From contig CM043952.1 in assembly GCA_014529385.2 (NCBI GenBank), positions 157,331,057 through 157,395,056 of the forward strand: a stretch of DNA of 64,000 nucleotides, in the 5' to 3' direction. The DNA comes from Adiantum capillus-veneris. Taxonomy: Eukaryota; Streptophyta; Polypodiopsida; Polypodiales; Pteridaceae. The position numbers and the translations under genes were made by a program. The notes beneath the pieces were generated by a model. It worked only from the letters and a program-made list of their open reading frames with translations, searched no databases and was not told where the DNA came from. Below, piece by piece: positions 1 to 11,443 of the stretch; within the stretch, counting starts at the first letter, position 1; every line of letters begins with the position of its first letter.

Positions 1-3000
1 GTGATTATGCCGTTGTAGACCATCAAGATGGATTGCGATGCCCATGAAACTTTGTAAGGGTGATCATTAGTGACTTTTCCTACCCCTATAAAGTTTCATG
101 GCCATCCGTTTTGTCTCGTTGGTCCATGGTGGCACAACAACTAATTGTTTGGGCTTGCCAAGGACCTAACGAAATTTGGTGGACTGCAATGCCCGCGAAT
201 CTTTGCAATGATGGGGATTAGTGTGATTTATTCACACCTAGCAAGTTTCATGGCCATTCCTTGCCGTCTCGTTGGTCCAAGGTGGCAGAATCACCAATAT
301 TTTGGCTTTGGACTCCCAACGGCCAAAATTTGGCGATTGTGCCACCCTAGATGGTCGAGACGCATTGGGATGACCATGAAACTTTTTTTCAATGGGTGCT
401 TAGTGTGCTTACCCTCCCCCCATAAATTCCCATGGCTATCCGTTGCCATCCCATTGGCCCAGGGTAGCACAATCGCTAATTTTTTGGCTTTGGGCTCGCC
501 AAGGGAAACATGAATAAAAGTTGGTGATTATGCCGCCCTAGACCGTCGAGACGGATTGCGACTCCAATGAAAGTTTGTAGCGGTGGGGATAAGTGTGCTT
601 CCCTTGTCCTTGTAAAGTTTCATGGCCATGCATTAACATCTTGTCGGTCCAAGGCGGCATAATTACCAATTTTTTGTCTTTGGGCTCGCCAAGGGATCAA
701 TGGCCAAAATCTGGCAATTTTGTTTCTCTAGACCATCGAGATGTATTGCGATGCCCATGAAACCTTGCATGAAAGTTGGAAATTGTGCCAGTCTAAAGCA
801 CTGAGACAACTGCATGCATGGGAATTTGTGTGCTTTTCCATCCCCTGCAAAATCTTATGGCCATTTATTGCCGTCTCAATGGTTCAAGGTGGCAAAATTA
901 TCAATTTTTTGGGCCAACAAACAAAAGTTGGTGATTCTGTCACCCTAGACCATTGAGAGGTATTGCGATGCCCATGAAACTTTTCATGGGCGGGTATTAG
1001 TGAGCTGCCTTTGCCCTCAAAAAGTCTCATGGCCATCCATTGCTATCTCGTCTATCTAGGGTGACACAATCACCAATTTTTTGGCTTTCACCTTGCCAAG
1101 GGCCAATGGCCAAAAGTTGGCAATTGCACCACCCTAGACCATGGAGGTGGATGCTCATAAAACTTTGCAGGGGTGGGGATTAGTGTGCTTCCCTCATCCT
1201 TGCAAAGTCTCATAAGCATCCATGTCGTCATGTGGTCCAGGGTGACACAATCACCAATTATTTGGCTTTGGGCTCGCCAAGGACTCAACGCCCAAAAGTT
1301 GGCAATTGTGCAGCCGTAGACAATCGAGATGTATTATGATGCCCATGAAACTTTCCACAGGCAAAGATTAGTGAGATTCCCCCACCATTTCAAAGTTTCA
1401 CGGTCATTTTTTGTTGTCTCATCATCGGTATAGGGTGGCACGATTGGCAATTTTTTAGCTTTGGGCTTGCTAAGGACCCAACACCCAAAAGTCAACAATT
1501 GTAGCACCCTAGACCGTCGAGATTGATTGTGATGTCCTTGAAACTTTGCAATGGTGGGTATTAGTGTGCTTCCCGTACCCTTCCAAAGTCTCATGTCCAT
1601 CCATTGTCATCTTGCTTGTCCACCTATTTTTTGGCTTTGGGATCGCCAAGGGCCCCACAACCAAAAGTTGGCAATTGTACCGTCCTAGACCGTCAAAAAT
1701 TATGATGCCCATAAAGCTTTGTAGAGCCAGTAATTACTCTGAATTTTTTACCCCTAGAAGATTTTATGGCCATCCAGCCGTCTCGTTGGTCCGAGGTGGC
1801 ACAATCGGCAATCTTTTGGCTTTGGGCTCGCCAAGGGCCCAATTGCCAAAATTTGGTGATTGTGTCATTCTAGACCCTTGAGATGGATTGCAATGTCCAT
1901 AAAGGTTTATCGTGGTGGAATTACGGTACTTTCCCCACCCGTGCAAAGGTTCATGGCCATCCATTGTTGTCTTGTTGGTCTAGGGTGCCACAATTGCCAA
2001 TCTTTTAGCTTTGGGCTTGGCAAGGGCCCAATCGCCAAAATTTGGTGATTGTGCCATCTTATACCGTCAAGAAAAATTGTGATGCCCACAAAACTTTGCG
2101 AGGGCAAGACTACTGAGCTTCCCCCATGCGTGCTGTCTCGTCAGTCCAAGGTGACACAATCGCCAATCTCTTCGCTTTGGACTCGCCAAGGGGCCAACGG
2201 CCATAAGTTGGTGATTCTGTCGTCCTAGACCATCGAGACATTGTGATGCCCATAAAAATTTACATGGGCTAACATTAATGTGTTCCCCCCTCCCCTGCAA
2301 AGATTCATGGCCATGCGTTGTTGTCTTGCTGTCCAAGGTGGCACAGTCACCATTATTTTTTCTTTGGGCTTGCCAAGGTCCCAACTCCCAAAAGTTGGTG
2401 ATTATGCCGCACTACACCATGGATACAGTTTGGGATGTCCATGAAACTTTTCACAGGTGGGGATTAATGAGATTATCCCACCCTTGCAAAGTTTCACGGC
2501 AGCCATCCGTTGCCGTCTCATTGGTCCATGGTGGCACAATTGCCAATTTCTTAGCTTTGGGCTCGCCAAGGGCCTAACGCCAAAAGTCAGTGATTTTTCC
2601 ATCCTACACCGTTGAGACGGATTGTGATGCCCATGAAAATTTGTAGGGGTGGGGATTAGTTTTCTTCACCCATCCTTTCAAAGTCTCATGGAAATTTATT
2701 GCCATCTTGTCGATACGAGATGGCACAATCGACATTTTTCTGGCTTAGGACTCGCGAAGGGCCCAATGACCAAATGTTGGCGATTGTGCCGCCCTAGACT
2801 GTGGAGATGAATTGTGATCCCCATAAAACTTTGCAGAGGTAGATATTATTGTACTTCCCCTATCCCTACAAAAGTTCATGGCCTTCCACTATCGTCTCTT
2901 CGGTTTAGGGTGGCACAATCGCCAATCTTTTTTCCTTTTGTGCTTGCCAAGGGCCCAATCGCCAAAATTTGGCGATTGTGCCACCTTAGACCCTCAAGAT

Positions 3001-3628
3001 GGATTGTGATGCCCATAAAACTTTGCACAGGTGGAATTATCATCGATATAGATTGTGATGCTCATGAAACCTTGCACTAGTAGGGAATAGTGTACTTCTC
3101 CCATCCTTGAAAAGTTTCATGGCCATCCGTAGCCGTCTCGACCGTCAAGGGTGGCACAATCACCTTTTTTTTGGCTTTGGGCTTGCCAAGGGGCCAACGG
3201 CCAAAAGTCGGTGACTTTGTCTCCCTAGACCATCTAGATGTATTGCAATGCATATAAAACTTTACATGGGTAGGGATTAGTGTGCTTCCCCACCCTTGCA
3301 AGTTTCATGCCCATTCCTTGCCGTCTTAGAGGTCCATGGTGACACAATTGTCATTTATGTGGCTTTGGGCTCGCCAATGGTACAATGGCCAAAATTTGGT
3401 AATTGTGTCGCCCTAGACTGTTGACACGGATTTCAATTCCCATGAAAGTTTGTAGAGATGGGGATAATTATGCTTCCCTTGCCTCTACAAAGTTTCATGG
3501 TCATGCATTGCCGTCTCGTCGATTCAAGGCGGCACAATCACCAATTTGTTGGCTTTGGGCTCGCCAAGGGCCCAAAGGCCAAAGGTTGGCGTTTGTGCCA
3601 CCCTAGATGGTGGAGACGGACTGCGATG
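1..3628 (+). repeat. Two-palindrome satellite, block A
   Basis: This is a degenerate tandem array with a period of about 180-195 bp, roughly 19 units. Each unit has two imperfect palindromes. Palindrome 1 has arms CATGAAACTTTGCAAGGGTG and CACCCTTGCAAAGTTTCATG around a short GGGATTAGTGTGCTTCC-like loop. Palindrome 2 has arms GGTGGCACAATCGCCAA and TTGGCGATTGTGCCACC around a loop that reads TTTTTTGGCTTTGGGCTCGC and onward. The arms of palindrome 2 often extend through CTAGACCGTCGAGACGG. Units differ by scattered substitutions and small indels, so the array is old or loosely homogenised. Short ORFs inside it are chance open frames. Strand is assigned from the loop of palindrome 2. Confidence 0.9.
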
Positions 3629-4904
3629 TAATGGAATTGATATTTTGATTTATTGAAGCCGACATGTAAACAATTCTTAGCTACTCTATGTGCAAAGGGT
3701 AGGAGATTCATTATCATTGTATTATTAAAGAGCTCTTTGTGAGCTATAGTCACTTTATGTCCGGGCAGACAATGTGTATTCATTTTTGAGCATTCATAAA
3801 TCTATTTCCATACTCACACGAGCTGAGTGCTTTCCATAATCAACAATACTTTGTAAGTACTTTGATATACTCCAAAGTGGTGTCAAACAAATGGTAAATA
3901 TTTTTTCCTTTTATGTTTTATCTAGTCCATTGGTCACATGCACACAGATACGTCGATTTAGGAAACACCACTTAACAGTACAAATTCACCGATTTAGACA
4001 GCACAACAACAAACTACAGATTCATGATTTATAAACAATACCAAATGCAGATTCATCGACTTAGGCAGCACATCTTATTGGTATACATTCACCAATTTAG
4101 GAAACACCGATCACAAAAACCATGTTGTAGTGGTTGGCCACCACTGTAACTGGTATGATTCTGTTACTCGGGTATACAAAATGAAAGAAATTTGGATTTG
4201 GATTTGAAAAGGGTATATGATTATTTTCTGTTGGGACAGATAGAATTGGACTTGAGATTGATGACAATTGATTATTGAGCGGGATGAGTGTGACCAATGA
4301 TATCCTAATACATCAAGGTATGACACATACTGCTTATTCTAGTGGTATGGGACACTAGAATAGGTAGTATATGGATGAAGACAGGCATAAACAACGTGTT
4401 TTCTTTGTTCCTAACTTAGAATACTAATCAATATTTTTAACTAGTATAGTTTGCAAATTCTTATCTTTGCAACTAAGGACAGTTGCTTTCCAACGGAGAG
4501 ATATGTAATGGAGTTGATATTTTGATTTATTGCAGTTGAGAGGTGGAAAATGCATAGCTGCTCTATGTGCAAGGATAAGAGATTCATTATCATTGTATTA
4601 TTAAAGATCTCTCTGTGAGCCATAGTCACTTTATGTTTGGACGGACAATGCGCATTTATTTTTGAGGATTCAAAAATTTGTAAGTAAATACGTCCAAGAG
4701 GAAAATGCTCACTCTTGCATGGGGGAGATTGCACCCAGCGTCCGTCTTATTCTTCTCTCCTCTCCTCTCTTCTCTCTCACCGTGCCAATGTAGCACTTGC
4801 TCTAGGAGGTGCATCTGCATGTGGTCTCTGACTCTCTCTTACTCTCTTTCCCCCTCTGTTTGTGTATGGCAAGGATTATGGTGTACAAGTCAGGAACAAG
4901 CCAT
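3629..4904. mobile_element. 1.3-kb insertion in the satellite, bounded by ~170-bp direct repeats
   Basis: Non-satellite DNA separates blocks A and B. A ~170-bp stretch at 3627-3795, starting TGTAATGGAATTGATATTTT, is repeated in the same orientation at 4504-4680. Direct repeats of this size around ~700 bp of non-coding DNA resemble a TRIM-type miniature LTR element, but I see no convincing primer-binding site or polypurine tract. No protein is recognisable. A short hairpin (stem TATTCTAGTG, 4335-4362) and a CT-rich stretch (4748-4780) lie inside. Confidence 0.5.
3948..4112 (+). repeat. ~36-bp minisatellite, about five copies
   Basis: Five degenerate copies of a unit containing ATTCACCGATTTAGG followed by CAGCACA or AAACACC occur here with spacing of about 31-37 bp. 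They lie between the two 170-bp direct repeats. No function is evident. Confidence 0.65.
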
Positions 4905-7625
4905 CATCCGTTGGCATCTCGACGGTCGAGGGTGGAATAATCACCAATTTTTTTGGCTTTAAGCTCGCTAAGGGGCCAACTACCAAAAGTTGGTGATTCT
5001 GTCACCCTAGACCATCGAAACGTATTGTGATGTCCATGAAGCTTTGCATAAATAGAGATTAGTGTGCTTCCTTAATCCTCGCAAAGTCTCATGGCTCTCT
5101 TTTCCCATCTTGTTGGTCAAGGGTGGCACAATCACTAATTTTTTGACTTTGGACTCGCTAGGGTCCAACGACCAAAAGTTGGAGATTGTGCCACCCAAGA
5201 CTATTGAGGCGGACTGGGATGCCGATGCAACTTTACATGAGTAAGGATAACTATGCTATCTAGACCCGTGTAAAGTTTCATGGCCATCTATTGCCCTCTC
5301 AATGGTCTAGGGTGGCACAATCGCCAATTTTTAGCTTTGGACTCGGAAGGGCCCAACGGCCAAAGTCGGTGATTCTGCCGCCCTAGACCCTCGAGACGGA
5401 TTATGATGCCCATGAAAATTTTCAAGGGTGGGGATTAGTGTTCTTTCCCCACCCTTGAATGTATCATGGCCATCGTTGCATCTTGTCCGTTGAGGGTGGC
5501 ACAATGGCCGATTTTTTGTCTTTGGGCTTGCCAAGGGATCAACGACCAAAAGTTGGCAATTGTACCACCCTAAACCGTTGAGAGGATGGCAATGCCCATG
5601 AAACCTTGCAGGGGTGAGGATTAGTGTCCTTCTGTCACCCTTGCAAAGTTTCATGGCCATGTTTTGCCCTCTTGACGGTCCAGGGTGGCACAATCGTCAA
5701 TTTTTTGGCTTTGGGCTCGTGAACGGCCCAATGGCCAAAAGTTGGCGATTGTGTTGCCCTAGACCATCAAGACAGATTATGATGCCCATGAAACTTTGCA
5801 AAGGCAGGGATTAGTGTGCTTATCCTACCCCTGCAAAGTTTCAATACCATTTCTTGATGTCTCGGAGGTCCAAGGTGTAACAATTGCGAATTTTTTGGCT
5901 TTGGACTCCCCAAGAGCCCAAAGGCAAAAAATTTGGCGATTGTGGCATCCTAAACCATCAAAACTGATAGGGATTTCCATGAAAGTTTATAGGTGTGGGG
6001 ATTAGTTTGCTCCTCTTTCCCTGTCAAAGTTTCATGGCCATGCATTGCCATCTCGTTCATCTAGGGCGGCACGATCACCAATTTTGTTGTCTTTGGGCTT
6101 ACCAAGGGCCCAAAGGCCGAAAGCTGGCAATTGTGCCACCCTATACCGTTGAGACATGGATTGCCATACACATGGAAATTTTCATGGGTGGAGATTAGTG
6201 TGCTTTCCCCCCCTCCCCCGCAAAGTATCATGGGCATCCGTTGCTGTCCAGACGGTCTAGGGTGGCAGAATCACCAAATTTATTTGGCTTTGGGTTTGCC
6301 AAGGGGCCAATGACCAAAAGTTGGAGATTCTACCGCCCTAAACCGTTGAGACGTATTGTGATGCCCATAAAACTTTGCATGGCTAGGTATTATTGTGATT
6401 CCTTTGTCCTCGCAAAGTCTCATGACCATCTATTGCTGTCGCGTTGGTCCAGGGTGGCACATACACCAATTTTTTGGCTTTCGGCTCGCCAAGGCCCAAC
6501 GGCCAAAAATTGGCAATTGTGTCGGCATAGACCATTGAGGTGGATTGGGATGCCCGTGAAACTTTGTAGGGGTGGAAATTGGTGTGGTTCTCCTACCTCT
6601 ACAAAGATTCATGGCCATCTAGTGTTGTCCTGCGGTCCAGGGTGGTATAATCGCCAATTATTTGGCTTTGGGCTTGCAAACGGCCCAACGGACAAAAGTC
6701 TACGATTGTGTTTCCCTCGACCATCAAGACAGATTATGATGCCCATGGAACTTTACAGGGGCATGGATTAGTGTGTTTCTACCATCCTTGCAAAGTGTCA
6801 ATGCCATTCCTTACTGTCTCGGAGGTCCAAGGTGGCATAATTTCCAATTTTTTGGCTTTGGACTCGCCAAGAGCCCAAACCCATAAATTTGGCGATTGTG
6901 GCACCCTAGACCATCGAGACAAATTAGGATTTCCATGAAAGTTTATAGGGGTGGAGACTATTTTTCTCCTCTTGCTCCTACAAAGTTTTATGGCCATACA
7001 TTGCCATCTCGTCGGTCCAGGGTGGCACAATCATCAATTTTTTTGTCTTTGGGCTCGGCAAGGGCCCAAAGGCCAAAAGTTGGTGACTGTGCCACCCTAT
7101 ATCGTCAAGACGAACTGCCATGCCCATAGAACTTTTCATGGGGTGGGGATTAGGGTACTTCCCCCTCCCTTGCAAAGTATTATGGCCACCCGTTGCCGTC
7201 TTGTCGGTCTAGGGTGGCAGAATCACCAATTTTTTTGGCTTTGGGTTCGTTAAGGGGCCAATGACCAAAAGTTGGGGATTTTTCCACCCTAGACCGTTGA
7301 GACGAATTGTGATTTCCATAAAACTTTGCATGGGTAGATATTAGTGTGCTTAATTTATCCTCTCAAAGTCTCATGACCATCAGTTGCTGCCTCATCGGTC
7401 TAGGGTGGCACATTCATCAATTTTTTGCCTTTCGGCTCGCCAAGGCCCAACGGCCAAAAATTTGCAATTGTGCCAGCCTAGACAATTGAGGTGGATTTGG
7501 ATGCCCATGAAACTTTGCGGGGGTGGAGATTAGTGTGCTTCCCTCACCTACACAATCTTCGTGGCCATCTAGTGCTGTCCTACGGTCTAGGGTGGTACAA
7601 TCGCGAATTATTTGGCTTTGTACCC
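4905..7625 (+). repeat. Two-palindrome satellite, block B
   Basis: This continues the block A array in the same orientation, about 14 units. It resumes at CCGTTGGCATCTCGACGG, that is, at the arm between the two palindromes. It stops abruptly inside palindrome 2, after TTATTTGGCTTTG. Unit structure and sequence match block A. Confidence 0.9.
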
Positions 7626-8450
7626 GCAGATAGCCATTTTTTGGCCCTCCGTAATTGCCATAGTTAGTTAACCCACCCTACCAAAATCATCCAAACACTG
7701 TGGCTATCCCTACCATTTCACTGTATATAGGTGTGTGTGAGTTAGGGGACTTTTCCCATATCTTCTTAAAAACCTTTAATTAGCTGTTCACTGGGCTAGT
7801 TGAGCCAAAAAAATATAAAAAATATAATTATATTATGGCCCATTTGTTTGTAAATATTTCATTGTATATAGGGCCTAAATAAAAGGATTTTTCATAATTA
7901 TTTTGGTATTTATTTAAATATTTCTACCTATGGTGTGTTATTTATGCTATGTACATTGACTCACCATTACCATATTTTTTCTTACCATTTTGCATACTCT
8001 TTATTCCATATAAAAATAATTTCATGCAAGATTCTCTTATTTTTGGTGTAACTCCATCCCAACAAAAATCCAAAAAAACTAGTTTTATTTATGTGTATAT
8101 TTTTTCACTATTGTGATTTTTCCTTCCTACATCTATTCTCTTTTACTCTCATAAATTAGAACACCAAAAATATTCATCTTTTTATGGTAGACTTATAATG
8201 AGACAGATTTATTTTGACCCCTTTATATTTTTTCCACCTATATTATTTATATTTGACATGTATATATTTTTTTAGACCCCTCAATATTTGATTTTCTTAG
8301 TTTTACTATTCACTTATATCATGATCTCAACAATATCTTCAATTATAGACCTAACAAATAAGGTCAAGGGTATGTGGCATGCATGCATGCACCATGGGAA
8401 GCTCACTCTTGGAGGTATTCAAAAGAATCATCCAAAGAAGGACCTCACAA
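7626..8450. other. AT-rich non-coding stretch
   Basis: I see no gene. The stretch is AT-rich (many TATATTTT and TTTTTCA runs) and lies between the broken satellite and a degenerate LTR. The left part of the LTR, including its start, may lie here, but I cannot place a TG terminus with confidence. Confidence 0.5.
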
Positions 8451-10221
8451 GGACCTTGTGCAATGGAAAAAACAGTCGGTTTTGATGAATTTTTAAAGAT
8501 CACATGCTCCCCGAATTTGAAAAGGTGATACAAACAAAAGTTGTAGCTCGTGAGCTGAACTTTCATCTCAAATTTTTTCATATTTTTTTGAGCTACGAGC
8601 TGTGAGCTATGATTTTATTGGTGGACCCCAGTTTGCCCATGCTATGCAGCCACACTCTCTCTTCCACTTTATCATTTTCCTCTTTCACACACACTCCTCC
8701 CTCTCCCTCCCACTCCAAAACCTGCAAATCCCATGTCCTAATACACCCTCTTTACCATTGCCACATCTCTCACACCTCCATAGCCTTCATCCTCCATTTC
8801 TACACCCTATGTGTCCCCCTTTCTCTCTACATATATGTCCATATTACCATACTCTCTTCAGCTTTGTAAAGAACTTCAAAAAATCAGCAAAAATCTAAGG
8901 ATAACCTCTGCAAATGAAGGCTTTTATCATGAATTTTCCAAGGTTTGAAATAACATAGCTTTATCTACACGCGTTGCTTCGCCATGCTGACTGCTTCTTC
9001 TTCCGGTGTTGTAAAGAGGTGAATGTCAACTTCTCCAAAGCTTCAACCTCTCTTTACAAGCTCATCCCTTCTCTAAATTTTCTCATCATATATCTCACCA
9101 TTTGGTGAATGATTTTGTAAATATTTTTTAGTGATAATTATTAACTACTAACCACTAACCTTATTGTAAAATGCACCCTCTACTAGAGTAGGCACTCCCC
9201 AATTATTCACTCAATCCTCTCTCCTTTCATCCTCAATAATTCTCTTCCCTTGAGCCCACATCCATGTGACTCAAAGGACAAGAGAGACCCACCCTCATAA
9301 AAAAAATAAAAATATGCATAATCTTTTATTCCTTCAAATAAACTTGATTAGGCCTAATCCTAATCGGGGCTTCTAAAACCTATAAATAGAGCCCTTCTCT
9401 CCCTTGTAAAACATCACATGGTCACACTACACCACACCATTCTCAACACACAACACACCACTCTTCAAGCCTAGTTGTGTAGAGTGTGTGCATCGTGAGT
9501 ACTCTATTCCGTCATTACACATAGGTGCATGGAGAATCTTGAAGTTAGTTATGCCATCTAGAGGAGTGGAGTGATACTATACTCTGGAATCACACTTGTA
9601 GCCTACTCTTGTCCATAAATAAGATTCATAGTTTTGGGTGCAATTGTATGCTGCAACTACGACTCTTCTCTCCAAATTGACTTGATAAGTTGGCTCATCA
9701 GGTGGTTGAAGGTATATTGTCCTTGAAGTTTGTTGTGCCATTTCATGCTTGGTGGTTTGAGGGCTTGTTGAATTGTTTGCCTAAAAGGTAAATTGTAAGA
9801 GGGTGCTCGGTGAGAGGGCTCCCGTGACCCTAAGACAATTTGTGTATTGGCAACAAGGTCAAATTTTGTGTTGTCTCTCTATTTCTCATCAAGCTTTGTG
9901 TGCATCTAGTCTTTAAGGCTAAGAATGAGTTGCTCAAGTTGATTTGTGCGCTTTACCTCTCTCTGGCATGGTGAATGTTTGTGTTTGGTGTGTGTGTGGC
10001 TATCTTGCATTCCCCTCTCTTTGTGCGTTTGAGTACAAGGAGATATCACGTGCGTCCTAGTTCGCATCTACAACTAGGTGGTGCCCCTTTTCTTGTTTGG
10101 TTTCTGGCTGTGGGTTGTTGTTGTCTCTGATTGTGCTTGCCCCGGCCCCAATTGAGCAGCACGGGAGCCTCGAAGGGTGTTTAGAGGCCGCTCTTCTTGT
10201 TGCCCGCCCCGGACCGCCTCA
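8451..10221 (+). mobile_element. Degenerate LTR (Gypsy family), left end uncertain
   Basis: Positions 8520-8640 (GTAGCTCGTGAGCTGAACTT through GGTGGACCCCAGTTTGCCC) match 53100-53210 inside the complete LTR at 52549. Positions 10045-10090 (GCGTCCTAGTTCGCATC, then CTAGGTGGTGCCCCTTTT) match 54405-54440 near the 3' end of that LTR. It ends in CCTCA directly before a PBS-like site. It is therefore an older 5' LTR of a related family. The element it belonged to is lost after about 10510. Confidence 0.75.
9381..9390 (+). promoter_or_regulatory. Candidate LTR TATA box
   Basis: TATAAATAGA sits in the expected part of the LTR, followed by an AC-rich stretch (CACAACACACCACTC) as in the related LTRs. It probably drove the genomic transcript. 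Confidence 0.6.
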
Positions 10222-10243
10222 AATTGGTGCCCCCACTGAGGAA
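10222..10243 (+). other. Primer-binding-site-like sequence
   Basis: TTGGTGCCCCCACTGAGGA follows the LTR end by two bases. The same string follows the LTR end at 54520. The TGG start and position fit a tRNA primer-binding site. I do not name the tRNA. Confidence 0.7.
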
Positions 10244-10296
10244 CGGCTTGTGTATTTTTGTGAAGGCTCAACCTTTAGCATAATCAAGTAGCTTGC

Positions 10297-10509
10297 ATGA
10301 ATCACGAGAATTTTTATGATCCCTTCATTCCCATTGCAAGGCAAAAGGTACACATAATTGTTAGTACTAAGTTGCAATTTCAACGTGTAATTCGCAGAAT
10401 TTTAGGCCCTCTTAGGTTGGCAGAGATAAACGCATCAGTAAATCCTTTTATTTTGCCTCTCATTAGGTACGACCTTAGTTTGGACGTCTATATTTTTGTT
10501 TTGTTTTAA
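10297..10509 (+). CDS. Short leader ORF of a Gypsy element
   Basis: This 70-codon ORF lies about 55 bp after the PBS-like site. Its C-terminal half (LAEINASVNPFILPLIRYD, then LDVYIFVLF and stop) closely matches the conceptual translation of 25092-25248 (VGEIRASPNPIILPLIDYH, then FDVNIFILL and stop), which lies just upstream of a gag gene. Both copies end at the same place. Conservation of amino acids between diverged copies suggests a translated leader peptide or a small 5' exon of gag. The function is unknown. No gag follows here, so this copy is truncated. Confidence 0.6.
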   Translation: MNHENFYDPFIPIARQKVHIIVSTKLQFQRVIRRILGPLRLAEINASVNPFILPLIRYDLSLDVYIFVLF

Positions 10510-10823
10510 GAATTAGGTCATGCATAAACGGAGATTTAACATTTGCGAGTTTTTCATTTCAAGTTTTTTTGACAATTTTAGCAATCTTTAGAGTTTTTTT
10601 AACCAAATATGTGTCATAGCATAAAGTATCTATTTAATGTAATTTTCAATCGTCATAAGACTCCATATATGTGTGGTTGACGGAGAGAGAAAGTATAAAT
10701 TCTAGAGAGATAGTATTTATGCGAGTTACCATTGGAAGACGAGATCATAAATCCTTGAGAGAGAGAGAGAGTGACTTCTCTTCTAGAGAGAGAAAGTAAA
10801 ATCATAGAGTTGTATATCACTAC

Positions 10824-10873
<50 letters not shown>

Positions 10874-11443
10874 CATAACGACGGAAAAAATGTAAACAAA
10901 TAAAATCACCATTTCACAACTCATGCCATTAAAGTCAAATATGCTCGCAACGCATGTGATCAGAGTGAAATAATCCACAGCATATAAACATGCGATAAAG
11001 TAAAAAATCATGCAGAATAGAGACAACACTAATTTCAGAGTTAAATATAATCCACAACATATATAAATGTGATGAAGTCAAAAATAATGCCAGATAGAGA
11101 CAATACTAATTTTCCCAAGCAATTGCTTTTTGAAACAACATAAGTTTGAGGATGTAAGTACATTCGCAAAACTACCACAAGATAAGATCAAAATTAGAGT
11201 ACAAAAAAGGATAGTCGCCATAAATGTAATGGTCACTCTAAAAGGCAAGTAATTTGCTCCCAAATAGCTTGCAAGATGCTTCATATCTTTTGCTTGAAAT
11301 TTGAAATCCTTTGCTGCATAAACAATGTTTTTTCAAGATAAATAATAACAAGTATCATAAACCAAAATAACTACAGAAAAACACTTTCATATCATAGATC
11401 AATATTCTAGTTGAGTGAAAGAAGCATACCAAACCAGTTGTAA
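10510..11443. other. Non-coding stretch with a GA microsatellite
   Basis: A (GA)n run at 10826-10871 is preceded by imperfect GAGAGA stretches (10683-10800). The rest is AT-rich and holds the downstream flank of the minus-strand MULE. Two copies of a CACA(G/A)CATATA-AA-TG(C/T)GAT(A/G)AAGT motif occur near 10977 and 11053. I see no gene and no clear terminal inverted repeat. Confidence 0.6.

Noticed and set aside
3948-4112. CRISPR-like array of regularly spaced repeats
   Set aside because: The ~36-bp unit is a degenerate minisatellite with no unique spacers, in a plant genome context.
1-7250. Many ORFs of 60-176 aa on both strands
   Set aside because: They lie wholly inside the tandem satellite, recur with its period and appear on both strands; the similar peptides are translations of the repeat.
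8602-8898. His/Ser/Pro-rich ORF of 98 aa
   Set aside because: It is a frame through pyrimidine-rich LTR DNA related to 53200-53500, overlapped by another frame of similar length.
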